A DNA stretch of 64,000 nucleotides from Antarctobacter sediminis (GTDB taxonomy: Bacteria; Pseudomonadota; Alphaproteobacteria; Rhodobacterales; Rhodobacteraceae), in NCBI RefSeq assembly GCF_019218285.1, contig NZ_JAHUZG010000002.1, forward strand, positions 744,001 to 808,000, written 5' to 3'. Below the pieces are notes generated by a model. It searched no databases, was not told the DNA's origin, and worked only from the letters and a program-made list of their open reading frames with translations. Shown here one piece after another: positions 19,031 to 28,853 of this stretch (position 1 is the first letter of the stretch; each line of letters opens with the position of its first letter). A program made the position numbers and the translations under genes.

Positions 19031-21785
19031 GACCGAGACGCTCCCTGACGACCTGATCGCGCCCGCCGCCGAGATCTTTGACCCTGCGGCGGTGCGCAGC
19101 ATCCTCTTTGCCGGAATGCCCAAGGGCACCGGCGAAGCCGAAGTGCGAAAACATACTGTGGCGGTCCTGCGGCAGGCCCGCGACGCGGGCCGCGAGGCCG
19201 TCGCCACCGCTTTTGCCAGCGAGCCTTTCGGGGCCCGGCGCACGACCCGCGCCTACACCTGGATCACCGATTGCCTGATCCGGCTGACCTTCGAAGTCGC
19301 CACAGAGGTGTTGCACCGCAATCCCACACCCACCGACTCGGAACGCCTTTCCGTGCTGTCCGTCGGCGGATACGGGCGGGGTGAAATGGCACCTTTTTCG
19401 GATGTCGACCTGCTGTTCCTGACGCCTTACAAAATCACCCCATGGGCCGAGAGCGTCATTGAATCGATGCTCTACATCCTCTGGGATCTGCGGCTGAAGG
19501 TCGGGCACAGTTCCCGCACGGTGCGTGACTGCCTGCGCCTTGGCGCCGAGGATTTCACCATCCGCACCGCCATGCTGGAAAGCCGTTTCCTGACAGGCGA
19601 CGCCAGCCTTGCCGATGATCTGGACCGGACGTTGTGGAACGATCTGTTCAACTCGACCGCCCGCGAATTCGTTGAGGCCAAGCTGGCCGAACGTGATGCC
19701 CGCCATGACAAGCAGGGCCAGCGCTATATGGTCGAGCCCAACGTCAAAGAAGGCAAGGGCGGCCTGCGCGATCTGCAATCGCTGTTCTGGATCATCAAAT
19801 ACGTGCACCATACCGACGACGTGTCGGAACTGGTCAAGACCGGGGTCTTTCGTCCCGAGGAATACGAAACCTTTGTCCAGGCGGAACGCTTTCTCTGGGC
19901 CGTACGCTGTCACCTGCACCTTGCGGCCAACCGGGCAAACGAACAGCTCAGCTTTGACATGCAGGTCGAGGTGGCCAGCCGCATGGGGTACAACGACCGT
20001 GGCGGACGCCGCGCGGTCGAATGGTTCATGCAGGACTATTTCCGCCACGCCACCGCCGTGGGGGACCTGACGCGCATCCTGCTGACCTCGCTCGAAGCGG
20101 ATCACACCAAGGGCGCCCCGCTGCTGCAACGCCTCTTCAACCGGCCGCCCCCTGTCAAGGATGGCTATCGCGTGGTGCACAACCGGCTTGCGATCGCCGA
20201 TGACGAGACCTTTCTGTCGGACAAGCTGAACCTGCTGCGCGTTTTCGAAGAAGGGTTGCGTACAGGCTTGTTGATCCATCCGGACGCCATGCGTCTGGTC
20301 AAGGCCAACCTGCACCTGATTGACAACGCCTTTCGCGAGGACGACGAGGCGCGTGAATTGTTCCTCGACCTGCTGCTGAAACACGGCAATCCCGAACGCG
20401 CCCTGCGGCGGATGAACGAACTGGGCGTCCTGTCCGCCTTCATCCCCGAATTTGCGCCCATCGTGGCGATGATGCAGTTCAACATGTACCACCACTACAC
20501 GGTGGACGAACACATCATCCAATGCATCTGGAACCTGTCAGAGATCGAGAACGAGCACCTGACAGAGGAACTGCCCGTCGCCTCGACCATCCTCAAGGAG
20601 GGCGTCAATCGCCGGGTTCTCTATGTCGCGCTGCTGTTGCATGACATCGGCAAGGGACGGGATGAGGACCATTCAATCATCGGCGCCCGCATCGCCCGCA
20701 CCGTGGCCCCGCGCCTTGGCCTGTCCAAGGCCGAGGCCGCCACGGTCGAGTGGCTGGTGCGCTATCACCTGCTGATGTCCGACATGGCGCAGAAACGTGA
20801 CATTGCCGATCCGCGGACCGTGCGCGATTTCGCCAAGGCGGTGCAAACGCGCGAGCGGCTGGACCTGCTCTGCGTCCTGACGGTCTGTGACATCCGGGGC
20901 GTCGGCCCCGGCGTCTGGAACAACTGGAAGGCCGCGCTGATCCGCGCACTCTACCGCCAGACGCGCCGCGCGCTCGAAGGCGGAATGGAGGCGCTCAACC
21001 GCGAGAACCGCGGCACGGAGGCCCGCAAAGCGCTGCGCGCGGCCCTGTCTGACTGGGACAGCGAAACCCTCGCACACGAAATGAAGCGGCATTACCCGCC
21101 CTACTGGCAGGGCCTGCACGTCACCGCGCACGAGGTCTTTGCCACCCTGCTCCGCGACCTCAAGGACGATGAGATCGCCATCGACATCCACCCGGACGAA
21201 GACCGCGACGCCACCCGCGCCTGTTTCGCGCTTCAGGATCATCCGGGCATCTTTTCGCGGCTGGCGGGGGCGCTGGCGCTGGCGGGGGCCAATATCGTCG
21301 ACGCCCGCACCTTTACCACCAAGGACGGCTATGCCACCGCCGCCTTCTGGATTCAGGATGCCGAGGGCAGCCCCTATGAAAACCTGCGCATCCCGCGCCT
21401 GCGGGAAACCATCCGCAAGACGTTGATGGGCGAGGTCGTCGCACGGGAAGCGATGAAGCCGAAGGACAAGCTGAAAAAGCGGGAAAAGGCCTTCAAGGTT
21501 CCGACACATATCACCTTCGACAACGACGGGTCCGAGATCTTTACCATCATCGAGGTGGATACCCGCGACCGTCCCGGCCTGTTGTTCGACCTGACGCGCA
21601 CGCTGGCGAACCTGAACATCTACATCGCCTCAGCGATCATCGCGACCTATGGCGAGCAGGTCGTCGACTCCTTCTACGTCAAAGACATGTTCGGGCTGAA
21701 ATTGCATTCGAAGGTCAAACGCGACCTGATCGAAAAGAAATTGCGCGCCGCCATCGAAGAAGGTGCCGAGCGCGCGCGCGGCTAA
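18990..21785 (+). CDS. glnD: Bifunctional [PII] uridylyltransferase / uridylyl-removing enzyme
   Basis: GlnD senses glutamine and modifies PII proteins, controlling nitrogen assimilation. It has 931 residues, the usual length. The order is nucleotidyltransferase (SVGGYGRGEMAPFSDVDLLF, about residues 125-144), the GlnD linker (NVKEGKGGLRDLQSLFWI), an HD domain (LYVALLLHDIGKGRDEDHS, about 545-563) and two ACT domains (LQDHPGIFSRLAGALALAGA and DTRDRPGLLFDLTRTLANLN). The start is a TTG at 18990 inside the preceding gene, chosen because it gives the normal length; downstream starts are possible. Confidence 0.93.
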   Translation: MTLPPAASRAAASETETLPDDLIAPAAEIFDPAAVRSILFAGMPKGTGEAEVRKHTVAVLRQARDAGREAVATAFASEPFGARRTTRAYTWITDCLIRLTFEVATEVLHRNPTPTDSERLSVLSVGGYGRGEMAPFSDVDLLFLTPYKITPWAESVIESMLYILWDLRLKVGHSSRTVRDCLRLGAEDFTIRTAMLESRFLTGDASLADDLDRTLWNDLFNSTAREFVEAKLAERDARHDKQGQRYMVEPNVKEGKGGLRDLQSLFWIIKYVHHTDDVSELVKTGVFRPEEYETFVQAERFLWAVRCHLHLAANRANEQLSFDMQVEVASRMGYNDRGGRRAVEWFMQDYFRHATAVGDLTRILLTSLEADHTKGAPLLQRLFNRPPPVKDGYRVVHNRLAIADDETFLSDKLNLLRVFEEGLRTGLLIHPDAMRLVKANLHLIDNAFREDDEARELFLDLLLKHGNPERALRRMNELGVLSAFIPEFAPIVAMMQFNMYHHYTVDEHIIQCIWNLSEIENEHLTEELPVASTILKEGVNRRVLYVALLLHDIGKGRDEDHSIIGARIARTVAPRLGLSKAEAATVEWLVRYHLLMSDMAQKRDIADPRTVRDFAKAVQTRERLDLLCVLTVCDIRGVGPGVWNNWKAALIRALYRQTRRALEGGMEALNRENRGTEARKALRAALSDWDSETLAHEMKRHYPPYWQGLHVTAHEVFATLLRDLKDDEIAIDIHPDEDRDATRACFALQDHPGIFSRLAGALALAGANIVDARTFTTKDGYATAAFWIQDAEGSPYENLRIPRLRETIRKTLMGEVVAREAMKPKDKLKKREKAFKVPTHITFDNDGSEIFTIIEVDTRDRPGLLFDLTRTLANLNIYIASAIIATYGEQVVDSFYVKDMFGLKLHSKVKRDLIEKKLRAAIEEGAERARG

Positions 21786-22225
21786 GGCGTCGGCACTTCG
21801 TTGTCCCAGATTTCCCGCAGGCGCAGTGCTTGCGGGGTCTGGGGCCGGATGCCCAGAAAACCCATCGCCCGCTCGCGCCGGCGAAAGACTCCGATTTCCC
21901 AAGGGCTGACCCCATCAGCAATCGACTGGTACATGCGCGACATGCCAAAAACCACATCGCCCGGTGCGTAGACCGCAGTTTTCGAGCTTGGCGCCCGCAC
22001 CGCGTAATAATCCTTGAGCCGATAAGCCAGCCGCTGCATGTCATCGAAATAAGCATCGTCCAATGTACAGTCGGACAAATCGACAAGAGCGTGCTGTCGA
22101 CCGTCGAACAAAGGGTGCCGGGCGTATTCCTCGAACGAGGCGATGTGTTCCTCGGTGCCTACTTCGCCATGAAATCGCGCGAGCACCAGATTGAAGTCCG
22201 GCAAGATCTGAAAAGTAACAGGCAA
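21782..22225 (-). CDS. Conserved hypothetical protein, STAS/SpoIIAA-like
   Basis: 147 residues, no signal peptide or membrane helix. The pattern of an N-terminal strand region (FQILPDFNLVLARFHGEVGTEEHI), FEEYARHPLFDGRQHALVDLSDCTLDD and a later VFGMSRMYQSIAD resembles the SpoIIAA-like fold (DUF3478-type), but I cannot confirm it. It overlaps the glnD stop convergently by 4 bp. Function unknown. Confidence 0.7.
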   Translation of the reverse strand: MPVTFQILPDFNLVLARFHGEVGTEEHIASFEEYARHPLFDGRQHALVDLSDCTLDDAYFDDMQRLAYRLKDYYAVRAPSSKTAVYAPGDVVFGMSRMYQSIADGVSPWEIGVFRRRERAMGFLGIRPQTPQALRLREIWDNEVPTP

Positions 22226-22409
22226 AACAATGATCCTTTGAAACTGGCAACAAACGGATTGGACCAGCCTCGGCCAAGTCCGGGCTTCAAATCAACCGTC
22301 GCTTTGCCCTGATGGTGGATTTCCAACGCCCAAAGCCCAGATCGCCGCCTCTTCCGCGTTCGCCCGGATTGGGATAGGTCAGGCGGCAGAGCAGCAAGCG
22401 AGACCATCC

Positions 22410-23957
22410 ATGAAACCCATCCGCCTTGTCGCCGGTGTCATGACCGTCGGGTTCTGGACCCTGATGAGCCGGGTTCTGGGGGTCGTCCGCGAAATCCTGA
22501 TCCTTGGCCTGATCGGGCCCGGGCCGGTGATGGATGCATTTGTGGCAGCCTTCCGCCTGCCGAACCTCTTTCGCCGCTTCTTTGCCGAAGGCGCGTTCAA
22601 CGCGGCCTTTGTGCCGCTGTTCTCCAAGAAATACGAGGGCGAGGAAGATCCCCTGATCTTTGCCCGCGACGCGCTGAACGGGTTGGCGACGGTTCTGTTG
22701 GCCCTGACTGCGCTGGCGATGGTCTTTATGCCGGCGCTGGTCTGGGCCACGGCCGGCGGGTTTGCCGGGGATGCGCGGTTCGACCTGACAGTCGGCTTTG
22801 GGCGCATCGTCTTTCCTTATATCCTGCTGATCTCGCTCGCGGCCCTGTTTTCAGGGGCGCTGAACGCCACCGGCCATTTCGCTGCTGCTGCCGCGGCCCC
22901 CGTGTTGCTGAACATCCTTGTCTGCCTGTCGATGGCGCTTGGCGCTGCGCTGGAGGGCGATGTCATCCTGTACCTTGTCTGGACGGTTCCGGTGGCAGGG
23001 GTGGCGCAGCTGGCGCTGGTCTGGGTGGCGGCGGACCGCGCCGGGGTGCGCATACGTCCGGGCCTGCCGCGCCTGACCCCCGACATGAAACGGCTGGTCG
23101 TGATTGCCGTGCCCGCCGCTCTTGCCGGGGGGGTCATGCAGATCAACCTGCTGGTAGGTCAACAGGTCGCCAGCCACTTTGAAAAGGCGGTGGGCTGGCT
23201 TTATGCTGCGGACCGCCTGTACCAGTTGCCGCTGGGCGTGGTGGGAATTGCCGTGGGCATCGTGCTGCTGCCAGACCTGTCACGCCGACTGAAGGCACAG
23301 GACGATACCGGCGCGCGCAATGCTTTTTCCCGCGCAGGAGAACTCAGCCTTGCGCTAACCGTTCCCGCAGCCGTGGCGCTGGTGGCGATCCCCCTGCCCA
23401 TGGTCTCGGTCCTGTTCGAACGCGGTGCCACAACCGCCAATGACAGCGCGGCCATCGCGCTGGCCGTGGCGATATACGGGCTCGGCCTGCCCTCCTTCGT
23501 GCTGCAAAAAGTGTTGCAACCGCTCTATTTCGCCCGTGAGGACACGCGCAGCCCGTTCCGCTTCGCGGTCTGGGCCATGGTTGTGAACGCCGTCATCGCC
23601 GTGGGTCTGGCCCCGGTGATTGGCTGGATTGCCCCGGCCATCGCCACCACGCTGGCCGGATGGATCATGGTCTGGCAACTGGCCCGGGGTGCCCGCGCCA
23701 TGGGCGAAGTCGCCCATTTCGACGATCGTTTCCGCCAGCGCCTGTGGCGCATCGTGGCGGCCTCGGTGATCATGGGGGCGGCTCTTTGGGGCTTCAACCT
23801 GTTGCTGGCCCCGTGGCTGGCGGTGCCCTACCTGCGGTTTGCCGTGCTCTTCGGCCTGATCCTTTCGGGCGTCCTGGTCTACGGGGTGGCGGGGCAAGCC
23901 CTTGGCGCTTTCCGCCTGTCCGAGATCAAGGCCATGTTCAAACGGTCACGAGGATGA
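22410..23957 (+). CDS. murJ: Lipid II flippase MurJ (MviN)
   Basis: 515 residues, about 14 transmembrane helices. It moves the peptidoglycan precursor lipid II across the inner membrane. Family features are the N-terminal TVGFWTLMSRVLGVVREILI, FRLPNLFRRFFAEGAFNAAFVPLF and the PLGVVGIAVGIVLLPDLSRRLK loop. The start is the ATG at 22410. The stop overlaps the ATG of the PLD-like gene (ATGA), indicating coupling. Confidence 0.95.
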   Translation: MKPIRLVAGVMTVGFWTLMSRVLGVVREILILGLIGPGPVMDAFVAAFRLPNLFRRFFAEGAFNAAFVPLFSKKYEGEEDPLIFARDALNGLATVLLALTALAMVFMPALVWATAGGFAGDARFDLTVGFGRIVFPYILLISLAALFSGALNATGHFAAAAAAPVLLNILVCLSMALGAALEGDVILYLVWTVPVAGVAQLALVWVAADRAGVRIRPGLPRLTPDMKRLVVIAVPAALAGGVMQINLLVGQQVASHFEKAVGWLYAADRLYQLPLGVVGIAVGIVLLPDLSRRLKAQDDTGARNAFSRAGELSLALTVPAAVALVAIPLPMVSVLFERGATTANDSAAIALAVAIYGLGLPSFVLQKVLQPLYFAREDTRSPFRFAVWAMVVNAVIAVGLAPVIGWIAPAIATTLAGWIMVWQLARGARAMGEVAHFDDRFRQRLWRIVAASVIMGAALWGFNLLLAPWLAVPYLRFAVLFGLILSGVLVYGVAGQALGAFRLSEIKAMFKRSRG

Positions 23958-25243
23958 CCGCGCGCGCGCTGACCTCTGCGGCCGAGGCCTGGGCCGCCTT
24001 GGAACGCCTTGCCGCCACCGCGCGCCAAGACCTCTTGCTGTGCCTGCCGGCACTTTCCGCGGCAACGCCACTGGTCATGCCGGAACTGCGGGAACGCGGG
24101 CTGGAGACATGGGGCGACCTTTTGGCCCTGCTGCCCCGGCGCGGTGTATCGTTGCGCATCCTTGTCCCCGATTGCGACCCATTGCAGGATCCCGCCCGCC
24201 ATCGTGCGGCATGGGCCGCGGTCTCGGGCCTCGCCGACGTGTTGCCGGGGGAGGTACAGTTGCTGTGTGCCGCACATGGACAGCGCGCCTCAGGCCTGAA
24301 AGGCTGGCTGCTAGGGCGTCACCTGCGCCCCGCGCTGGGCAGTCTCCGGGCAGACGAACAGCCCGGCCTGACCCCGGTTCAACGCGGTCTTCTGCGCCAT
24401 CGCCCCGCACCGCAGCCGGTCGAAATCAACCAGACCTTTGCCGTGGCCGATGGGCAGCGTGCGATCCTTGGGGGGCATGACCTTGGCAGCGACGGCATGC
24501 AGGTCTTGGCTCTTTGGGTTGATGACGGCGATTTTGCCGGGGCTTTGAGAGGGCATTTCGCCGATACATGGTCTGACGCCATGAACGCAGGCGCGCCATC
24601 GCTGGGCGCAAGTGCCACCGAGATCCCCACGCCGACACGCCCGCAAAGCCGCGATGACCTGCGCCTGCTGCGCACACGCTCTTGCCCCCGACCCGGCTTT
24701 GCCCCCCGGCCTGTCGCCGAAGATTTTGCCCCTGCCTTGAAACGTCTGATCGGAACGGCGCGCCAGCGGATTGTGATCCGGACAACCGCCCTTTTGCATC
24801 CGGATCTTGCCGATGCTCTGGTGCAGGCCTCCGGACGGCAAGACCTGCAATTTTTCCTGCTGTTGCCACAACAGCCGGTCGGCACATGGGACAATGCCCA
24901 AGCGGCAGGTTTGCAAGCAAAGGTAATGGCACGGCTGCACAGCGCTTATGGCCAGCGATTGGTCGCGCGGACCCTGACGAATCCGACACCCGCCACGCTT
25001 TGCCTGATCGACGACACTTGCGTCATCGGCTCGACCGCGTTGACGCTTCGCGCCTGCCATTGGAACACGGAAACCGCCGCCCTTGTTCGGGACGGCGCAT
25101 TGACGCAGGCCTTTCTGGAGGCGCTGGCCCCCGGGATGGCGCGCGACGGGGCGGATGCGGCAGACCGGTGCGGCCTTGGCGCACCGTTTGAACCGCAAGA
25201 CAACACCGCCCGAAGAGGGTGGCTGCCTGCCTCGCTGTTCTAA
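23954..25243 (+). CDS. Phospholipase D-like protein with degenerate HKD motifs
   Basis: 429 residues, organised as two PLD-like halves. Where active PLD enzymes have HxK...D, the first half reads NQT...D (residues 159-166, VEINQTFAVADGQRAILGG) and the second reads PAT...DD (residues 346-354, LIDDTCVIGSTAL). The fold-defining GG and GS motifs and the later N-x-E of the second half remain, but both catalytic His and Lys pairs are lost. It is therefore probably not a phosphodiesterase; a binding role with lipid or nucleic acid is possible. Start coupled to murJ. Confidence 0.78.
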   Translation: MTARALTSAAEAWAALERLAATARQDLLLCLPALSAATPLVMPELRERGLETWGDLLALLPRRGVSLRILVPDCDPLQDPARHRAAWAAVSGLADVLPGEVQLLCAAHGQRASGLKGWLLGRHLRPALGSLRADEQPGLTPVQRGLLRHRPAPQPVEINQTFAVADGQRAILGGHDLGSDGMQVLALWVDDGDFAGALRGHFADTWSDAMNAGAPSLGASATEIPTPTRPQSRDDLRLLRTRSCPRPGFAPRPVAEDFAPALKRLIGTARQRIVIRTTALLHPDLADALVQASGRQDLQFFLLLPQQPVGTWDNAQAAGLQAKVMARLHSAYGQRLVARTLTNPTPATLCLIDDTCVIGSTALTLRACHWNTETAALVRDGALTQAFLEALAPGMARDGADAADRCGLGAPFEPQDNTARRGWLPASLF

Positions 25244-25249
25244 GGCCCA

Positions 25250-25933
25250 TTACCTGCGGCGGATTTTCTGTACAACCCGGGCCATGCCACCCGGAGCCAA
25301 CACAAGCGTCAGGGCAAAGCCGGTCACGAAGCCGGCGACATCGGCGATCCAGTCCTGCCCGCCGCCGAACAGCATGCCAAAGACCAGTTGCACCGCGAGC
25401 AGCATGCCGATCAATGTAAAGGCCCGCACCTGCGGCGCGCCCTCTTGCCCAAGGCGCAGCCATAGCAGGAAGGTAAAGGCCCCGATCAGCCCGTAGACCG
25501 CTGGGAAGGCACCGATCAGCCACGGCTCATCGCTGATCACTCCAAAGGCCACCGCCCCGACAATCCCGGACACAAAGAAGACGCCCACGAAAACCAGTGC
25601 GCCGGCGGTTTCGGCAAGGATCTTGCCCATGGCCAGCAGGATCACCATCGCGAAAAGCGCATGGCTGAAACTGGCATGCAGGAAAAGGTAAGAGACGAAA
25701 CGCACCAGATGTTCGGGCGGGTATTGCCCGGTCTCCAGCATCCAGTCAAAGGCACGACCGGAAAACGCATAGGTTTCGATTGCCGAATTGCGCCAGCCCA
25801 CCGCCTCGGGCCCGCCGACGATGCCCTGCCCGCCCAGCCAGAGCACCAGCTCGATCCCGGCCAGCACAAGGAACAGCGCCACCACCACCGGCGGCAGAGG
25901 GTTGACCGGGGGTTCATTTACCGGATGCGTCAT
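25250..25933 (-). CDS. Rhomboid-family membrane protein, predicted proteolytically inactive
   Basis: 227 residues, about six helices. The rhomboid layout is visible, but key residues differ. The Ser motif GxSG is GAFP (residues 141-144, in GAFPAVYGLIGA), so Ser becomes Phe. The His helix reads DWIADVAGFVTGF, with Asp198 where the catalytic His is expected, and the HxxxN motif is HALFA (91-95), losing the Asn. Retention of H91, the Tyr and the glycine helix-packing motifs supports a pseudoprotease. The ATG at 25933 follows AAGAGG. It is divergent from trpS and convergent with the PLD-like gene. Confidence 0.82.
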   Translation of the reverse strand: MTHPVNEPPVNPLPPVVVALFLVLAGIELVLWLGGQGIVGGPEAVGWRNSAIETYAFSGRAFDWMLETGQYPPEHLVRFVSYLFLHASFSHALFAMVILLAMGKILAETAGALVFVGVFFVSGIVGAVAFGVISDEPWLIGAFPAVYGLIGAFTFLLWLRLGQEGAPQVRAFTLIGMLLAVQLVFGMLFGGGQDWIADVAGFVTGFALTLVLAPGGMARVVQKIRRR

Positions 25934-26008
25934 ATGGGCCTCTTTCTTGACGGTGTCCGGCCGCATGGGTAAGCCAGCCGCGCGACAATTGCCACCACGG
26001 GAGTTCCC

Positions 26009-27037
26009 ATGTCCGAGCCGCAGCCCAATGCCGCCTTCACCCCGCGTGTCTTCTCGGGCATCCAGCCTTCGGGCGGGCTGACCCTTGGCAACTATCTCGG
26101 CGCGCTCAAGCGGTTTGCCGACAGCCAGGAAAAAGGCATCGAATCGGTCTATTGCATGGTCGACATGCACGCGATCACCGTCTGGCAGGACCCCGAGGCG
26201 CTCAAGCGCCAGACGCGCGAGTTGACCGCCGGTTTCATCGCCTCAGGTGTCGATCCGGAAAAGTCGATCCTGTTCAACCAGAGCCAGGTTGCCGAACACG
26301 CCCAGCTGGCCTGGATTTTCAACTGCGTCGCCCGCATGGGCTGGATGCAGCGCATGACCCAGTGGAAGGACAAGGCCGGCAAGAACCAGCAGAACGCCTC
26401 GCTGGGCCTGTTTGCCTATCCCGCGCTGATGGCGGCGGACATCCTTCTGTACCATGCCACCCACGTCCCCGTGGGCGAGGACCAGAAACAGCACCTCGAG
26501 CTGACCCGCGATATCGCGATCAAGTTCAACAATGACTTCGGCGTCGATTTCTTTCCGATCACGGAACCGGTGATCGAAGGCGCCGCCACCCGGGTCATGA
26601 GCCTGCGCGACGGGTCCAAGAAAATGTCGAAGTCCGATCCGTCGGACATGAGCCGCATCAACCTGACCGATGACGCGGACGCGATCGCGCAGAAGATCCG
26701 CAAGGCCAAGACCGACCCCGAGCCGCTGCCCGAGACGGTCGAAGGACTGGAGGGCCGCGCCGAGGCGCGCAATCTGGTAAATATCTACGCCGCGCTGGCC
26801 GACCTGTCGGTGGAGCAGGTGATCGCGGAACATGGCGGCCAGCAGTTCGGCACCTTCAAACCCTCGCTGGCGGATCTGGCGGTGGCCAAGCTTGAACCGA
26901 TCTCGACCGAGATGAAGCGCCTGACCTCGGACCCCGCACAGATCGACGCGATCCTGCGGCGCGGGTCGGACCGCGCACGCGAAATCGCCGCACCGATCCT
27001 GGCCAAGACCTACGAGATCGTGGGCATGGTGCGCTAA
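26009..27037 (+). CDS. trpS: Tryptophanyl-tRNA synthetase
   Basis: 342 residues, class Ic synthetase that charges tRNA-Trp. The HIGH-like motif is in [14 protein letters not shown] (about residues 20-33) and the KMSKS loop is at about 204-208 ([13 protein letters not shown]). The [15 protein letters not shown] segment is diagnostic of TrpS. The start at 26009 is supported by length and family N-terminus. No attenuator-like leader was noticed in the 75 bp upstream. Confidence 0.97.
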   Translation: MSEPQPNAAFTPRVFSGIQPSGGLTLGNYLGALKRFADSQEKGIESVYCMVDMHAITVWQDPEALKRQTRELTAGFIASGVDPEKSILFNQSQVAEHAQLAWIFNCVARMGWMQRMTQWKDKAGKNQQNASLGLFAYPALMAADILLYHATHVPVGEDQKQHLELTRDIAIKFNNDFGVDFFPITEPVIEGAATRVMSLRDGSKKMSKSDPSDMSRINLTDDADAIAQKIRKAKTDPEPLPETVEGLEGRAEARNLVNIYAALADLSVEQVIAEHGGQQFGTFKPSLADLAVAKLEPISTEMKRLTSDPAQIDAILRRGSDRAREIAAPILAKTYEIVGMVR

Positions 27038-27069
27038 GGCAGCGGCCTGCGCCTGCGGCAAAGGGGGAA

Positions 27070-27086
27070 CCGGGGCCCTGCCCCGG
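27070..27086. terminator. GC-rich hairpin downstream of trpS
   Basis: CCGGGG-CCCTG-....CCCCGG lies about 35 bp after the trpS stop, just before the dispersed repeat at 27092-27114. There is no T tract. It may end trpS transcription or be part of the repeat element. Confidence 0.35.
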
Positions 27087-27091
27087 ACCCC

Positions 27092-27114
27092 GGAGCACTT
27101 TCACCAAGAAGAAG
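27092..27114 (+). repeat. Dispersed intergenic repeat, copy 2 (downstream of trpS)
   Basis: GGAGCACTTTCACCAAGAAG followed by AAG shares the CCAAGAAGAA core and most of the preceding positions with the minus-strand element at 8875-8896. It sits after a GC-rich hairpin between convergent genes. I recall similar hairpin-plus-core elements in Roseobacter genomes. Confidence 0.4.
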
Positions 27115-27134
27115 CACAGGCGCGGGCGGGCGGT

Positions 27135-27779
27135 CTATTGCGCCTGAGCAGCAGCAATCCGTGCGGAAAGACGCAGCGCATGTGTCGGATCAGCGGCGGC
27201 GACTGGCAGGACCGGATCATAGGCCGCCCGGATCACCGCCGCGATGTCGGGCCGCAGGATCACGCGCCCGCCGTCCAGCCGGGCCAGGGGCGAGCGATCC
27301 GTGAAAGCCCGATCGGACCAGAGCAGGATCGCCTGCACAACCTGTGACAGCGCGAGCGTTTCGGCCGGCACCTTGGCCAGTTCGGCATCCATTCGAAGAA
27401 AGATGAAGCAGGCCTTGATGCCGCCGTCCGGGTCAAAGCGGAATACGCGGTACTGGTTGGCTTTTGCCTCTTGCAGCCGGTCCACCAGCGGGGCCAGCCC
27501 CTCGACCAGCCGGTCGAGATCCGGCACTTCGAGCAATTCCGCCCAGTCGCGGAAGAAAAAGACCATCACGTTGCTGCCCAGTTCCGGGTCTGTCTCGGCC
27601 ATCTGATGACCAGCAAGAGTGCAGATGGCCTCGAACGCGCCTTTCACAACTTCGAGTGTCTTGTCCTCGACCCCGAAGACAATGGGGGCCAGCGGCCTGC
27701 CCCAGCGCGCGCAAAGGTAGCTGCCGTCGGAACGGGTAAAGAGGGACTCGATCTCTTGCGGGGTCAGCCTGTCTGCCAT
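27135..27779 (-). CDS. Conserved hypothetical protein downstream of ruvB
   Basis: 214 residues, soluble, rich in acidic helices, beginning MADRLTPQEIESLFTRSDG. Segments such as ELGSNVMVFFFRDWAELLEVPDLDRLVEGL and GIKACFIFLRMDAELA are distinctive but I recognise no domain or catalytic motif. It lies 36 bp downstream of ruvB on the same strand, so it may belong to the ruvCAB operon. The ribosome binding site is weak. Function unknown. Confidence 0.72.
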   Translation of the reverse strand: MADRLTPQEIESLFTRSDGSYLCARWGRPLAPIVFGVEDKTLEVVKGAFEAICTLAGHQMAETDPELGSNVMVFFFRDWAELLEVPDLDRLVEGLAPLVDRLQEAKANQYRVFRFDPDGGIKACFIFLRMDAELAKVPAETLALSQVVQAILLWSDRAFTDRSPLARLDGGRVILRPDIAAVIRAAYDPVLPVAAADPTHALRLSARIAAAQAQ

Positions 27780-27815
27780 GCGGGTCGTGTCTTTCGTCTT
27801 GCGGAACTTTGGGCC

Positions 27816-28844
27816 TCAGCCCTCGAAAAGGTCGCTTTGCCCGGGCGGGACCGGCGCTGCAAGCCCAAGGTGTTTCCACGCCTTCTGGGCCAGCATACGG
27901 CCGCGCGGTGTGCGGCTGATCAGCCCTTGTTGCAGAAGGTAGGGTTCGACAACCTCCTCCAGCGCATCGCGGCTTTCGGAAAGGGCGGCAGAGAGTGTTT
28001 CGATCCCAACCGGGCCTCCCGCGTAGTTTTCCGCCATCAAGGACAGGTAGCGCCGGTCGGCCCCGTCAAGACCCAGCGAATCCACCCCCAGCCGGGTCAG
28101 CGCATTGTCCGCCAACGCGCGGCTGACAACGCCGCCGCCTTCGACAACGGCGAAATCCACGACCCGGCGCAGCAGTCGACCGGCGATACGCGGCGTCCCC
28201 CGCGAGCGGCGGGCAATTTCCAATGCCCCGTCCCCTTCGATGCGGACGCCGAGCTTGACCGCGTTGCCCGCCACGATGGTTTCCAGTTCGGGCACGGTGT
28301 AAAAGTTCAACCGCGTCGGGATGCCAAACCGGTCCCGCAGGGGCGTGGTCAGCAGGCCAAGCCGGGTTGTGGCCCCCACAAGGGTAAAGGGTTGAAGCTC
28401 AATCCGAACGGTGCGCGCCGCCGGCCCTTCGCCGATCACGAGGTCCAGTTCATAGTCCTCCATCGCGGGATAGAGCACCTCTTCGACAGCAGCGTTCATG
28501 CGGTGAATTTCGTCGATGAACAGGACGTCGTTGCGTTCGAGATTGGTCAGGATCGCGGCAAGGTCCCCAGCCTTGGCCAGAACGGGACCAGAGGTCATGC
28601 GGAACCCGACTCCCAGTTCGCGTGCCATGATCTGTGCAAGTGTCGTCTTGCCCAGACCCGGCGGGCCATGGAACAACGTGTGATCCATCGCCTCGCCGCG
28701 CGAGCGTGCGCTTTGGATAAAGACGCGGAGGTTGGCGCGCGCCTCGGCCTGACCGATGAAGTCGCCGAGCATCTGCGGGCGCAAGGCGCGGTCGCGGTCT
28801 TCGGGCAGCGGATCGGGGCGCAGGGTGGGGTCGGGATCGCTCAT
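27816..28844 (-). CDS. ruvB: Holliday junction branch migration helicase subunit RuvB
   Basis: 342 residues. RuvB hexamers drive branch migration with RuvA. Walker A is GPPGLGKTT (about residues 59-67), Walker [11 protein letters not shown], sensor 1 LVGATTR, and the C-terminal winged helix is [18 protein letters not shown]. The ATG at 28844 has AAAGG at good spacing, unlike an ATG two codons upstream. It follows ruvA after 9 bp. Confidence 0.96.
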   Translation of the reverse strand: MSDPDPTLRPDPLPEDRDRALRPQMLGDFIGQAEARANLRVFIQSARSRGEAMDHTLFHGPPGLGKTTLAQIMARELGVGFRMTSGPVLAKAGDLAAILTNLERNDVLFIDEIHRMNAAVEEVLYPAMEDYELDLVIGEGPAARTVRIELQPFTLVGATTRLGLLTTPLRDRFGIPTRLNFYTVPELETIVAGNAVKLGVRIEGDGALEIARRSRGTPRIAGRLLRRVVDFAVVEGGGVVSRALADNALTRLGVDSLGLDGADRRYLSLMAENYAGGPVGIETLSAALSESRDALEEVVEPYLLQQGLISRTPRGRMLAQKAWKHLGLAAPVPPGQSDLFEG

Positions 28845-28853
28845 GCCCATCCT

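Noticed and set aside
17744-19243. A 500-codon upstream extension of rsmI
   Set aside because: The frame stays open but is antisense to the lipoprotein gene and the glnD start; RsmI homology begins at the GTG at 17743.
18894-20522. A 542-codon minus-strand frame opposite glnD
   Set aside because: Antisense shadow of a well-supported nucleotidyltransferase gene.
22226-22409. RpoE-like TGATCC at 22231 upstream of murJ
   Set aside because: No suitable -10 lies 16-19 bp downstream, so it is considered a chance match.
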